Shown: positions 6,779-13,743 of the stretch, in pieces
Numbering within the stretch: position 1 is the first letter of the stretch
Layout: every line of letters begins with the position of its first letter
Assembly: GCA_019247975.1 (NCBI GenBank)
Contig: JAFBAD010000090.1
Span: 1-13,743 of the forward strand
DNA from: Acidimicrobiia bacterium
Lineage (GTDB): Bacteria; Actinomycetota; Acidimicrobiia; Acidimicrobiales; Iamiaceae
Reading direction: 5' to 3'
DNA: 13,743 nucleotides
Position numbers and translations under genes: made by a program
The notes under the pieces: generated by a model
Told to the model about the DNA's origin: nothing
Database searches by the model: none
What the model saw: only the letters and a program-made list of their open reading frames with translations

Positions 6779-8364
6779 GTGGCGCCGTCGATCGTCACGT
6801 ACGGGCATCCGGACACCGGAGCGCGGTCGAGCTGGAGCACAGCGAGGTCGCCGCTCCGGACCGACGCCGGGGTGATCGACCATGACGCCGGCGCGAACGG
6901 ACGGTCGGGTCGCTTGAGCCGTCGGGACACGAAGGCGGCGCGGCCCGGGAAGCGGTCGACGAGCGCGAGCGTGGCGCCGGGCCGCGGTGGCCGCAGGGCG
7001 ACCAGGCGCGCCGCGGCACCGAGGTCGGCCGGCACGACCGCGTCGACGTACGGCGCGGCGGGGTACGGGCGGTCGACGATCACGAGCGTGCGTGCGCCGT
7101 TCGGCGCGGTGTGCTCGCGAGCCAGCTCGCGCTGCGCGGCGCCGGCCGCCCGCATGTCCCGCCCCACGACGAGCGACGACGGGCCACCCGATCCGATCAG
7201 CACGATCGCCACGAGCGCGGTCGCCGGGGCGCCCCGCCGAGTCACCGCGTCAAGCCCGTGCGCGACGAGGATCGCCAGCGGTCCGCTGATCGGGAACCAG
7301 TACATCGGGCCGAGCGCCCGGTGCAGGCCGAACGCCACCGAGTTGGCCGTGCCCCACCAGAGCGCGTACCCGAACGGGACGGCCACCACCGTGGCCGCCA
7401 GCATCGCGGTGCCGGCACGTCGCCGCGCCACGACCGCGCCCACGACCGCGAGGCCCAGGCCGGCGGCGCCGGCGAAGGTCCACAGCGGCAGCACCGCGGC
7501 GTACCGGACCATCGTCCGGACCGCATCGCCGGGCTGGTAGTCGAGCGCGTACTTGGTGCTCCCCGCGACGAAGCTGGCCCGCCGGCCGAACCCGAACCGG
7601 TCGAGCGGACCCGACGTCGTGAACGCGGGCCGGAACGCGTGGCCCGTCACGGCGCGGTCGTACGCGAGGTAGAGCACGGCGAACGGCGCCGCTCCGAGCG
7701 CGACTGACGCGAGGGCGCGCCACCGACGACGACGGGTGGTGCACGCCACCCAGACGAGGAGCGGCACCGCCCACAGCACCGCGTCGTAGCTGCGGTGGAA
7801 GAACCCGAGGCCCAGCAGCGCGCCGCCGCCGACCAGCCACCACGTCGAGCGGTGGCGGGTGCCGCGCACGACGAGCGCGCTGGCGGCGAGGAGCACCGTG
7901 AGCGACACGTGGTAGCCGAGGTAGGTCGCGCTCAGCGCGACCGATGCAGGGCTGAGGGCGAGCACCCAGCCGGCGAGCGCGGCGATGCGACGCCGCCGGC
8001 AGAGCTCCCACGCGAGCGCGTAGACGGCGAGCACCCCCGCGGCGGCCTCGACGGCGAGCGCGTTGCGGTACGACCCGGTCAGCGCGCGGACGCCGGCCAG
8101 GAACGCCGGCCAGGCCGGCTGGTACTTGAAGACGATGCGATCGCCGTGGACGCCTGACAGGAACGGTCGGAACGCGGGATCATGGGTCGTTCGGGGGAGG
8201 GTGAGCTCGCCGGCCGAGAGCGCGTCGGCCTGGGAGAGGTAGGCGAGCTCGTCGTGGTCGGGGGAGCCGGCCGGGAAGGCGAGGTGGGAGACGGCCAGCG
8301 AGGCGACGGCGGCCACCAGCGCCGCGGGGATCACGACCCAGTGCCGGCGCAGCCGCGCCCTCAC
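6748..8364 (-). CDS. Polytopic GT-C (GT39/ArnT-like) membrane glycosyltransferase, C-terminus frameshifted
   Basis: This is a large hydrophobic protein with about ten transmembrane segments. The first helix (residues about 9-30) is followed by an acidic loop, SPDHDELAYLSQADAL, of the kind that holds the catalytic Asp/Glu in lipid-phosphosugar-dependent GT-C enzymes such as ArnT and protein O-mannosyltransferases. It probably moves a sugar from a polyprenyl-phosphate donor to an acceptor on the outer face of the membrane; donor and acceptor are unknown. After the last helix (TALVAIVLIGSG) comes a soluble domain of about 120 residues, cut short by a frameshift near 6778. The frame extends upstream to an ATG at 8454, but those 30 codons have many A/T third positions, unlike the rest, and overlap the sigma gene on the other strand. 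I therefore prefer the GTG at 8364. The family-level call is good, the exact start uncertain. Confidence 0.8.
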   Translation of the reverse strand: MRARLRRHWVVIPAALVAAVASLAVSHLAFPAGSPDHDELAYLSQADALSAGELTLPRTTHDPAFRPFLSGVHGDRIVFKYQPAWPAFLAGVRALTGSYRNALAVEAAAGVLAVYALAWELCRRRRIAALAGWVLALSPASVALSATYLGYHVSLTVLLAASALVVRGTRHRSTWWLVGGGALLGLGFFHRSYDAVLWAVPLLVWVACTTRRRRWRALASVALGAAPFAVLYLAYDRAVTGHAFRPAFTTSGPLDRFGFGRRASFVAGSTKYALDYQPGDAVRTMVRYAAVLPLWTFAGAAGLGLAVVGAVVARRRAGTAMLAATVVAVPFGYALWWGTANSVAFGLHRALGPMYWFPISGPLAILVAHGLDAVTRRGAPATALVAIVLIGSGGPSSLVVGRDMRAAGAAQRELAREHTAPNGARTLVIVDRPYPAAPYVDAVVPADLGAAARLVALRPPRPGATLALVDRFPGRAAFVSRRLKRPDRPFAPASWSITPASVRSGDLAVLQLDRAPVSGCPYVTIDGATTRRPARSTG

Positions 8365-8402
8365 GCCCCGATCACGGTCCGAAGACGCACGCGGACCGCT
8401 CG

Positions 8403-8453
8403 TGGTTGACGGGTGACCCGGTGACCGAGATGTTCGACGTGTCGCGTCAACCA
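8403..8453. promoter_or_regulatory. Repeat-rich divergent regulatory junction
   Basis: A perfect 9-bp inverted repeat, TGGTTGACG (8403-8411) and CGTCAACCA (8445-8453), is 33 bp apart and puts a TTGACG -35-like hexamer on each strand. Inside lie two adjacent odd palindromes, CGGGTGACCCG (8410-8420) and CGGTGACCG (8419-8427), which form a tandem GGTGACC repeat. It sits between the divergent glycosyltransferase and sigma-factor genes and overlaps the longest possible 5' ends of both. An operator or shared promoter is likely; I cannot assign clear -10 boxes. Confidence 0.45.
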
Positions 8454-8987
8454 TCGGGCGAGGTCGCTCGTCTTGATGCCGTGATCGCCGACGTGGGAGA
8501 CGAGACCGGACTCGACCGGCTCCGAGAGGTGTACGAGCGGCACGCTCGGGATCTCTTCCGACTCGGCTTCGCCCTGACCGGCGACCGCGACCTGGCCGAG
8601 GACCTCGTCCACGACGCGTTCGTCCGCCTCCACCGCGCCCCCACCGAACCGTCGGCGGAGGCGATGCGGGCCTACTTACGGCGGATCGTGGTCAACCTCG
8701 TGCGGGACCACCACCGCCGCCAGGTGGTGGCCGGGCGGTCACGGCCGGAGGGGGAGGACGCGCCCTCGGCCGAGGCGGTCGCCGATGCGGCTGACCGCTC
8801 CGCCGCGGTGGACGCCGCGATCGCCGCGCTGTCGCACCGGCAGCGGATCTGCATCGTCCTGCACTACTTCGAGGGTCTCACCGACGCCGAGATCGCCGAC
8901 GCGATCGGGATCTCGGTCGGCTCGGTGAAGACCCATCTGCACCGCGCTCGGGCCACCCTCGCCCGGCGACTGGAGGGCCTCCGATGA
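8430..8987 (+). CDS. ECF-type RNA polymerase sigma factor
   Basis: This 185-residue extracytoplasmic-function sigma factor has only regions 2 and 4. Region 2 (about 29-98) reads LREVYERHARDLFRLGFALT, then DLAEDLVHDAFVRLHRA (core binding and -10 recognition) and AYLRRIVVNLVRDHHRR. Region 4 (about 124-182) includes SHRQRICIVLHYFEGLTDAEIADAIGISVGSVKTHLHRAR, with the helix-turn-helix at about 150-171. It directs RNA polymerase to a stress regulon. The start is uncertain: TTG 8406, ATG 8430 and GTG 8481 are in frame and none has a good ribosome binding site. Third-position GC bias is low before 8481, so the shorter form is quite possible. The stop overlaps the next start as ATGA, so the two genes are translationally coupled, as expected for sigma/anti-sigma pairs. 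Confidence 0.93.
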   Translation: MFDVSRQPSGEVARLDAVIADVGDETGLDRLREVYERHARDLFRLGFALTGDRDLAEDLVHDAFVRLHRAPTEPSAEAMRAYLRRIVVNLVRDHHRRQVVAGRSRPEGEDAPSAEAVADAADRSAAVDAAIAALSHRQRICIVLHYFEGLTDAEIADAIGISVGSVKTHLHRARATLARRLEGLR

Positions 8988-10204
8988 CGTCGGACTTCGA
9001 CGACGAGCTGCGCGCGCACTTCGACGTCGCCCGCGACGCCGATCTCCCGGCGGGCAGCTTCGACCGGCTCGTGGACCGGCTCGACGCGCCGCTCGCGCCG
9101 CTGCGGGCCCGCCGAATGCCCAAGCTCCTCGCGCTCGCCGCGGCGATCGTGCTGATCGCCGGCGTGGCTGCCGTTGCAGCTGCGCAGGGCGGCGGCGACC
9201 ACCCCCAGAGCGTCCACAGCGTCGACGACCCGACCTCGACCACGGGCGCGACGACGACGTCGACCACCCGTCCCCACCACACGACGACCACCGAGCGGGT
9301 GCCGGGATCGACGACCACGACCACGCCGGGGACGACGACCTCCACCACCGAGCCGACCGTGGAGCGGGACGGGCGGCCCGACACGATCGCTGCGGTCGTG
9401 GATCCCGACGGCGACGGCGCGGGCAGCCTCGTCGTCCTCGACTCCTCCACCGGGAAGGTGCTGCGCACGCTCGTGGCCGACCAGGTCGTCGACGACGTCG
9501 ACGTCGCGCCGGACGGGACCATCTACTACGAGTCCGATCGGTCGGTCGTGGCCCTCGATCCCGATTCGGGCGAGCAGCTCGCGACCTACCCGCACATGCG
9601 GTCGCCCGAGGTGAGCCCGCACGGCTCGCAGCTTGCCTCGTTCGACCACGTGCTCGGAACGGTCTCGCGGCTCGAGCTCGCCAGCCGGCAGCGGAAGAAC
9701 ATCCTCGGCGACATGGGGGGCAACGTCCCGGGCCAGCTCGCGTGGTCGAGGGACGGCGGCATCCTCGCCATCGAGGACGTGGGGCCGTTCGAGAGCCCGG
9801 ACCAGGGAGACGGTCCGCCCTCGCTGCGGCGGGTGATCCTGACCGACCCGAACCCCTACGACGACCAGATCGACATGATCGACGAGAGCTTCGCCCACGG
9901 GATCGACGACGCGGCCAGCCCGGTGTTCCCGGCCGACGGCAGCCTTCTCGTGGTGTCCGACCTGTCCCAGGACGGCCGGCACGTCGTCGGCGACCGGATG
10001 GACGCCTGGGACCTGGCCAGCGGCCAGAAGCTCGGCGAGGTCTCGGTGTCGGACGTGTCCGGGCTCGACGCCTCGGCCGACGGCCAGTGGGTGATCGCCA
10101 CCCGGGAGGGCAAGCGCCCGCACGTCGTGATGACGCCGGCCGCCGCCGGCGATCTCCAGGATCTGTCCCGTGCGCCGGAGGGCATCATCGCTGCTGCCTG
10201 GTGA
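8984..10204 (+). CDS. Transmembrane beta-propeller-like protein, probable anti-sigma factor
   Basis: This 406-residue membrane protein starts within the sigma-factor stop (ATGA). Residues 1-45 are a short cytoplasmic segment (DDELRAHFDVARDADLPAGS, FDRLVDRLD), similar in size to the sigma-binding part of ECF anti-sigma factors. One transmembrane helix (about 46-67) follows. Residues 72-126 are a Thr/Ser/Pro-rich stalk. The rest (about 130-406) has repeated VLDSSTGK, VAPDGTIYY, VALDPDSGEQL and LAWSRDGGILAIEDVG motifs typical of TolB/WD40-like beta-propeller blades. No HxxxCxxC zinc motif of classical ZAS anti-sigma domains is present. The overlap and layout suggest it holds the sigma factor at the membrane and senses an outside signal through the propeller; that is inference. 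The Thr-rich stalk could be a site for O-glycosylation. It ends 19 bp before ffh. Confidence 0.75.
   Translation: MTSDFDDELRAHFDVARDADLPAGSFDRLVDRLDAPLAPLRARRMPKLLALAAAIVLIAGVAAVAAAQGGGDHPQSVHSVDDPTSTTGATTTSTTRPHHTTTTERVPGSTTTTTPGTTTSTTEPTVERDGRPDTIAAVVDPDGDGAGSLVVLDSSTGKVLRTLVADQVVDDVDVAPDGTIYYESDRSVVALDPDSGEQLATYPHMRSPEVSPHGSQLASFDHVLGTVSRLELASRQRKNILGDMGGNVPGQLAWSRDGGILAIEDVGPFESPDQGDGPPSLRRVILTDPNPYDDQIDMIDESFAHGIDDAASPVFPADGSLLVVSDLSQDGRHVVGDRMDAWDLASGQKLGEVSVSDVSGLDASADGQWVIATREGKRPHVVMTPAAAGDLQDLSRAPEGIIAAAW
9233..9355 (+). repeat. Low-complexity Thr-rich coding tract
   Basis: ACG, ACC, TCG and TCC codons recur across about 41 residues, including runs of four (99-102 region) and five consecutive Thr (110-114 region). 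They encode the extracellular stalk between membrane helix and propeller. Such tracts can change length by replication slippage. Confidence 0.7.
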
Positions 10205-10208
10205 CCAG

Positions 10209-10214
10209 TAGGCT
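10209..10214 (+). promoter_or_regulatory. Candidate -10 (TAGGCT) for leaderless ffh mRNA
   Basis: TAGGCT is followed by exactly 9 nt and then the ffh ATG at 10224, with no Shine-Dalgarno. Hexamer and spacing are identical to those before ftsY. The 19-bp gap after the anti-sigma gene holds little else. Confidence 0.55.
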
Positions 10215-10223
10215 GGCCAGCCC

Positions 10224-11645
<1,422 letters not shown>

Positions 11646-11670
11646 GCGCCGCCGAAGACCACCATTGCAG

Positions 11671-11687
11671 GCCGGCCCGAGGCCGGC
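11671..11687 (+). terminator. GC-rich hairpin between ffh and rpsP
   Basis: GCCGGCC (11671-11677) and GGCCGGC (11681-11687) form a perfect 7-bp stem with a CGA loop, 26 nt after the ffh stop. No T-tract follows. It may be a weak or partial terminator, a processing or stability element for the downstream ribosomal-protein mRNA, or chance in GC-rich DNA. Confidence 0.4.
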
Positions 11688-11724
11688 GACCCCCACTCCG
11701 AACGCTGAAGGAAGCCAGAGAACC

Positions 11725-12036
11725 GTGGCCGTGAAGCTCCGCTTGATGCGGATGGGCAAGAAGAAGCAGCCGACCTACCGGGTGGTGGCCGCCGACTCCC
11801 GGTCGCCCCGCAACGGCCGGTTCATCGAGATCATCGGCACCTACGAGCCACGGCTCGAGCCGTCGGGCCTCCGCATCGACAACGGGCGAGCGGTCGACTG
11901 GCTGCGCAAGGGCGCCAAGCCGACCGAGCGGGTCGAGACGCTGCTCAAGCTCTCCGGGGCGTGGGAGCACTTCGAGAACGGCACCGAGCCGCCGGCCGAG
12001 GCACCTGCCTCCGCCGAACAGGCCGCGAACGCGTGA
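11725..12036 (+). CDS. rpsP: 30S ribosomal protein S16
   Basis: This is a 103-residue primary 16S rRNA-binding protein of the small subunit body. The N-terminus MAVKLRLMRMGKKKQPTYRV, then ADSRSPRNGRFIEIIGTYEP and GAKPTERVETLL, is the standard S16 sequence. The C-terminal tail (about 86-103) is Ala/Glu/Pro-rich, common in actinobacteria. The start is the GTG at 11725, which yields the conserved N-terminus; AAGGAAG (11707-11713) is a possible, slightly distant ribosome binding site. A longer in-frame start at 11665 would add 20 non-conserved residues and is not favoured. The stop overlaps the khpA start (GTGA), so the two are coupled. Confidence 0.97.
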   Translation: MAVKLRLMRMGKKKQPTYRVVAADSRSPRNGRFIEIIGTYEPRLEPSGLRIDNGRAVDWLRKGAKPTERVETLLKLSGAWEHFENGTEPPAEAPASAEQAANA

Positions 12037-12302
12037 CCGACACCGACCCGAACACCATCCCGGCCGCGAACGCGCAAGCGGTCCTCGAGTACCTCGCCAA
12101 GGCGGTCGTCGAGGATCCTGACGCCGTGCAGATCGAGGTCGAGGAGGGCCGCCGCGGCCTGTCGCTCAACGTGCACGTCGGCCCCGGCGACATGGGCCGG
12201 GTCATCGGCAAGCGGGGCCGGGTCGCGCAGTCGATCCGCACCGTCGTCCGGGCGGCCGCCGTGCGCGACGGCGTCTCGGTCGACGTCGAGTTCGTCGACT
12301 AG
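12033..12302 (+). CDS. khpA: KH-domain RNA-binding protein KhpA (YlqC family)
   Basis: This 89-residue single KH-domain protein carries the GxxG RNA-binding loop as VIGKRGRVAQSIR (GKRG at 59-62) and the family's LEYLAKAVVEDPDAV helix. The family binds RNA, often as a heterodimer with KhpB/EloR, and affects cell-envelope elongation or ribosome-linked processes in firmicutes; its role in actinobacteria is less clear. The GTG at 12033 overlaps the rpsP TGA, giving the conserved N-terminus. A longer frame beginning at 11961 would run antisense-like through rpsP in another frame and is rejected. The position between rpsP and rimM is the usual one. Confidence 0.94.
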   Translation: MTDTDPNTIPAANAQAVLEYLAKAVVEDPDAVQIEVEEGRRGLSLNVHVGPGDMGRVIGKRGRVAQSIRTVVRAAAVRDGVSVDVEFVD

Positions 12303-12325
12303 CGCCGCCACAGGAATCAGCCCCG

Positions 12326-12811
12326 CTGGACACCCCCCGCCTCCTCGAGGTCGGGCGGATCGACCGGGCCCACGGCATCCGCGGTGAGGTCGTGGTCACG
12401 CTCGTGACCGACCGCGTCGAGCGACTGGCCCCCGGCTCGGTGCTGCACGGCCCAGACGGCCCGCTCGAGGTGGTCGCCTCCAAGCCGTTCAAGCACCGCT
12501 GGATCGTCGACTTCGCGGGCGTGGCGTCGCGCGAGGCGGCCGACGCGCTGCACGGCGCGACCCTGTCGGCCGAACCGGTCGACGACCCTGACGCGCTCTG
12601 GGTGCACGAGCTCATCGGCGCCGAGGTGGTCACCCCCGACGGCCGGACGTGGGGGGAGGTCGCGTCGGTCCTCGACGCGCCCGCAAGCGACCTGCTCGAG
12701 CTCGACGACGGGACCCTGGTGCCGGTGGTCTTCGTGGTCGACCACCGCCCCGGTCAGGTCGTGGTGGACCCGCCCGAGGGGTTGCTCGGTGAGGAGTCGG
12801 CTTCGACCTGA
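12326..12811 (+). CDS. rimM: 16S rRNA processing/ribosome maturation factor RimM, probable CTG start
   Basis: RimM binds S19 and the 30S head during assembly. From 12326 the product has 161 residues. An N-terminal barrel domain opens with LLEVGRIDRAHGIRGEVVV (6-24), and a C-terminal PRC-barrel begins at about 92 (LWVHELIGAEVVTPDG). The conserved GRIxxxHGIRGEV segment lies upstream of the first ordinary in-frame start (GTG 12392), so that start would give a truncated protein. Between 12257 and 12391 the frame has no ATG, GTG or TTG. CTG at 12326, with AGGA (12312-12315) 10 nt upstream, gives MDTPRLLEVG and a normal length. The start codon is therefore probably CTG, although a sequencing error cannot be excluded. 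The 3' end overlaps tatA on the other strand by 58 bp. Confidence 0.93.
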   Translation: MDTPRLLEVGRIDRAHGIRGEVVVTLVTDRVERLAPGSVLHGPDGPLEVVASKPFKHRWIVDFAGVASREAADALHGATLSAEPVDDPDALWVHELIGAEVVTPDGRTWGEVASVLDAPASDLLELDDGTLVPVVFVVDHRPGQVVVDPPEGLLGEESAST

Positions 12812-13020
12812 GGCGCCGGCACCTCGACGATCGGCTCGTCGGATGCCGTGGCCTTCGTCGGCGCGTCCTTCGACTTCGCCTCGTCGTCCTTCTTGCTGCC
12901 CTCGTTGAACTCACGCTTGGCCTGGCCCAGGGAGCGGGCCAGATCGGGCAGCTTCCGCCCCCCGAACAGCACCAAGACGATGACGAGGACGATGATCAGC
13001 TCTGGCGGCCCTAGATCCAC
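12754..13020 (-). CDS. tatA: Twin-arginine translocase subunit TatA/TatE
   Basis: This 88-residue protein has the TatA plan: a short N-terminus, one transmembrane helix (about 6-19, ELIIVLVIVLVLF), the FGG hinge (19-21), an amphipathic helix (RKLPDLARSLGQAKREFNEG) and a disordered charged tail. TatA oligomers form the pore that exports folded proteins with twin-arginine signal peptides. The GTG start at 13020 has a good ribosome binding site, AGGAGG on the minus strand at 13034-13029, 8 nt away. The gene is inserted backwards between rimM and trmD: it is divergent from trmD, with 51 bp between starts, and its last 58 bp overlap the rimM 3' end. No tatB or tatC is in the window. The lack of a Pro-rich TatB-like extension and the short helix favour TatA over TatB. 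Confidence 0.93.
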   Translation of the reverse strand: MDLGPPELIIVLVIVLVLFGGRKLPDLARSLGQAKREFNEGSKKDDEAKSKDAPTKATASDEPIVEVPAPQVEADSSPSNPSGGSTTT

Positions 13021-13043
13021 GGTGACGACCTCCTGATGAAGTC

Positions 13044-13049
13044 ACGGTA
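13044..13049 (-). promoter_or_regulatory. Candidate -10 (TACCGT) for tatA
   Basis: TACCGT on the minus strand fits TAnnnT and lies about 10 nt before the tatA ribosome binding site. TTGCAC further upstream is only 5 nt from it, too close for a normal -35. The 51-bp tatA-trmD gap leaves little other room for a promoter. Confidence 0.3.
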
Positions 13050-13071
13050 CCGCCGTGCAACGCTGAGCGGG

Positions 13072-13743
13072 GTGGCGGACCTCCGCATCGACATCTTTAC
13101 GATCTTCCCGGCGATGGTGGATGACTTCGCCGGCCAGAGCCTCCTCGGCAAGGCCCGTTCGGCCGGCCGCCTGGACGTCCGGGTCCACGACCTCCGCGCC
13201 GCCACCACCGACCCCCACCGCTCGGTCGACGACGCGCCCTTCGGCGGCGGCGCGGGGATGGTGCTGATGCCCGAGCCGCTGTTCGCCGCGGTGGAGGCCG
13301 CTGACCCCCCGCGACCCCTGTTCCTGCTCGGGCCGGGTGGCCGGCGCCTGGACCAGGCCCTGGCAGCCGAGCTCGCGGCCGGGCCCGGGTTCTCGCTCCT
13401 GTGCGGGCGCTACGAGGGGGTCGACGAGCGGGTCCGGACCCACCTCACCGACGGCGAGATCTCGGTCGGCGACTACGTCCTCGCCGGCGGCGAGGTCGCC
13501 GCGATGGTCGTGCTCGAGGCGGTCGGGCGGCTGGTCCCCGGCGTGATGGGCAACGAGGAATCGGCCACCGAGGAGTCCTTCGCCGACGGCCTGCTCGAGC
13601 ACCCGCAGTACACCCGGCCGGCGGACTTCCGGGGCTGGGCGGTGCCCGAGGTGCTCCGCTCCGGCGACCACGCCAGGGTGGCCCGCTGGCGGCGGGCCCA
13701 GGCCCTCGCCCGGACCCTCGCCGACCGGCCCGACCTGATCGAG
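13072..13743 (+). CDS. trmD: tRNA (guanine-37-N1)-methyltransferase TrmD, 3' end outside window
   Basis: The frame is open from the GTG at 13072 to the window end (224 codons), so only a short C-terminal piece is missing relative to the usual 230-250 residues. TrmD methylates G37 of tRNAs reading CNN codons to prevent +1 frameshifts. Seen in order: RIDIFTIFPAM (5-15), FGGGAGMVLMPEPL (57-70), the SAM-binding trefoil-knot segments LFLLGPGG (83-90) and LLCGRYEGVDERV (109-121), SVGDYVLAGGEVA (131-143), and the C-terminal-domain link PQYTRPADFRGWAVPEVLRSGDHA (178-201). The GTG gives the conserved N-terminus; a ribosome binding site is weak (GAGCGGG just before it). It is divergent from tatA and so has its own promoter, rather than being continuous with rimM. 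Confidence 0.97.
   Translation, partial: MADLRIDIFTIFPAMVDDFAGQSLLGKARSAGRLDVRVHDLRAATTDPHRSVDDAPFGGGAGMVLMPEPLFAAVEAADPPRPLFLLGPGGRRLDQALAAELAAGPGFSLLCGRYEGVDERVRTHLTDGEISVGDYVLAGGEVAAMVVLEAVGRLVPGVMGNEESATEESFADGLLEHPQYTRPADFRGWAVPEVLRSGDHARVARWRRAQALARTLADRPDLIE

Noticed and set aside
8365..8454. N-terminal extension of the glycosyltransferase to the ATG at 8454
   Set aside because: About half of its 30 codons end in A or T, unlike the gene body, and it overlaps the sigma-factor start region; GTG 8364 is preferred.

Overview
The window is very GC-rich, with coding frames almost saturated for G or C at third codon positions. The gene order ftsY ... ffh - rpsP - khpA - rimM - trmD is the actinobacterial signal-recognition-particle and ribosome-maturation locus. 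Several starts sit 8-9 nt behind a TAnnnT hexamer with no Shine-Dalgarno sequence, which suggests leaderless mRNAs as in Actinomycetota. I would place it in a deep actinobacterial lineage (Acidimicrobiia-like), but that is inference from style and synteny, not a database match.

Layout. (1) 1-3148, plus strand: the 3' part of a sensor histidine kinase, then a membrane-anchored HtrA-type protease with a PDZ domain, preceded by a 38-bp imperfect palindrome. A secreted trypsin-like protease follows. The kinase-HtrA pair recalls the mycobacterial MprB-PepD arrangement. (2) 3200-4598, plus: ftsY and a small YtxH-like membrane protein. (3) 4585-8364, minus: a DUF2207-C-like membrane protein split by a -1 frameshift, a MazG-like pyrophosphohydrolase, and a GT-C (GT39/ArnT-like) membrane glycosyltransferase whose C-terminal domain is also thrown out of frame by a -1 shift. 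(4) 8430-10204, plus: an ECF sigma factor overlapping by ATGA with a transmembrane protein that is probably its anti-sigma factor, carrying a Thr-rich stalk and a beta-propeller-like outer domain. (5) 10224-13743: ffh, rpsP, khpA and rimM on plus, tatA on minus (its 3' end overlaps rimM), then trmD on plus, running off the window end.

How they fit together. FtsY and Ffh form the co-translational targeting pair and share the same upstream architecture (TAGGCT, 9 nt, ATG). TatA belongs to the folded-protein export route. RpsP, KhpA, RimM and TrmD serve 30S assembly and tRNA modification. The kinase/HtrA/secreted protease block and the sigma/anti-sigma pair look like two independent envelope-sensing modules placed around the secretion genes.

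Most of the window is conserved housekeeping. The points deserving a second look are the palindrome before htrA, the two in-frame-repairable frameshifts, the probable CTG start of rimM, the shared ftsY/ffh leader, and the repeat-rich divergent junction near 8403-8453. No rRNA, tRNA, CRISPR array, insertion sequence or attachment site was recognised. No stretch over 300 bases lacks a gene.
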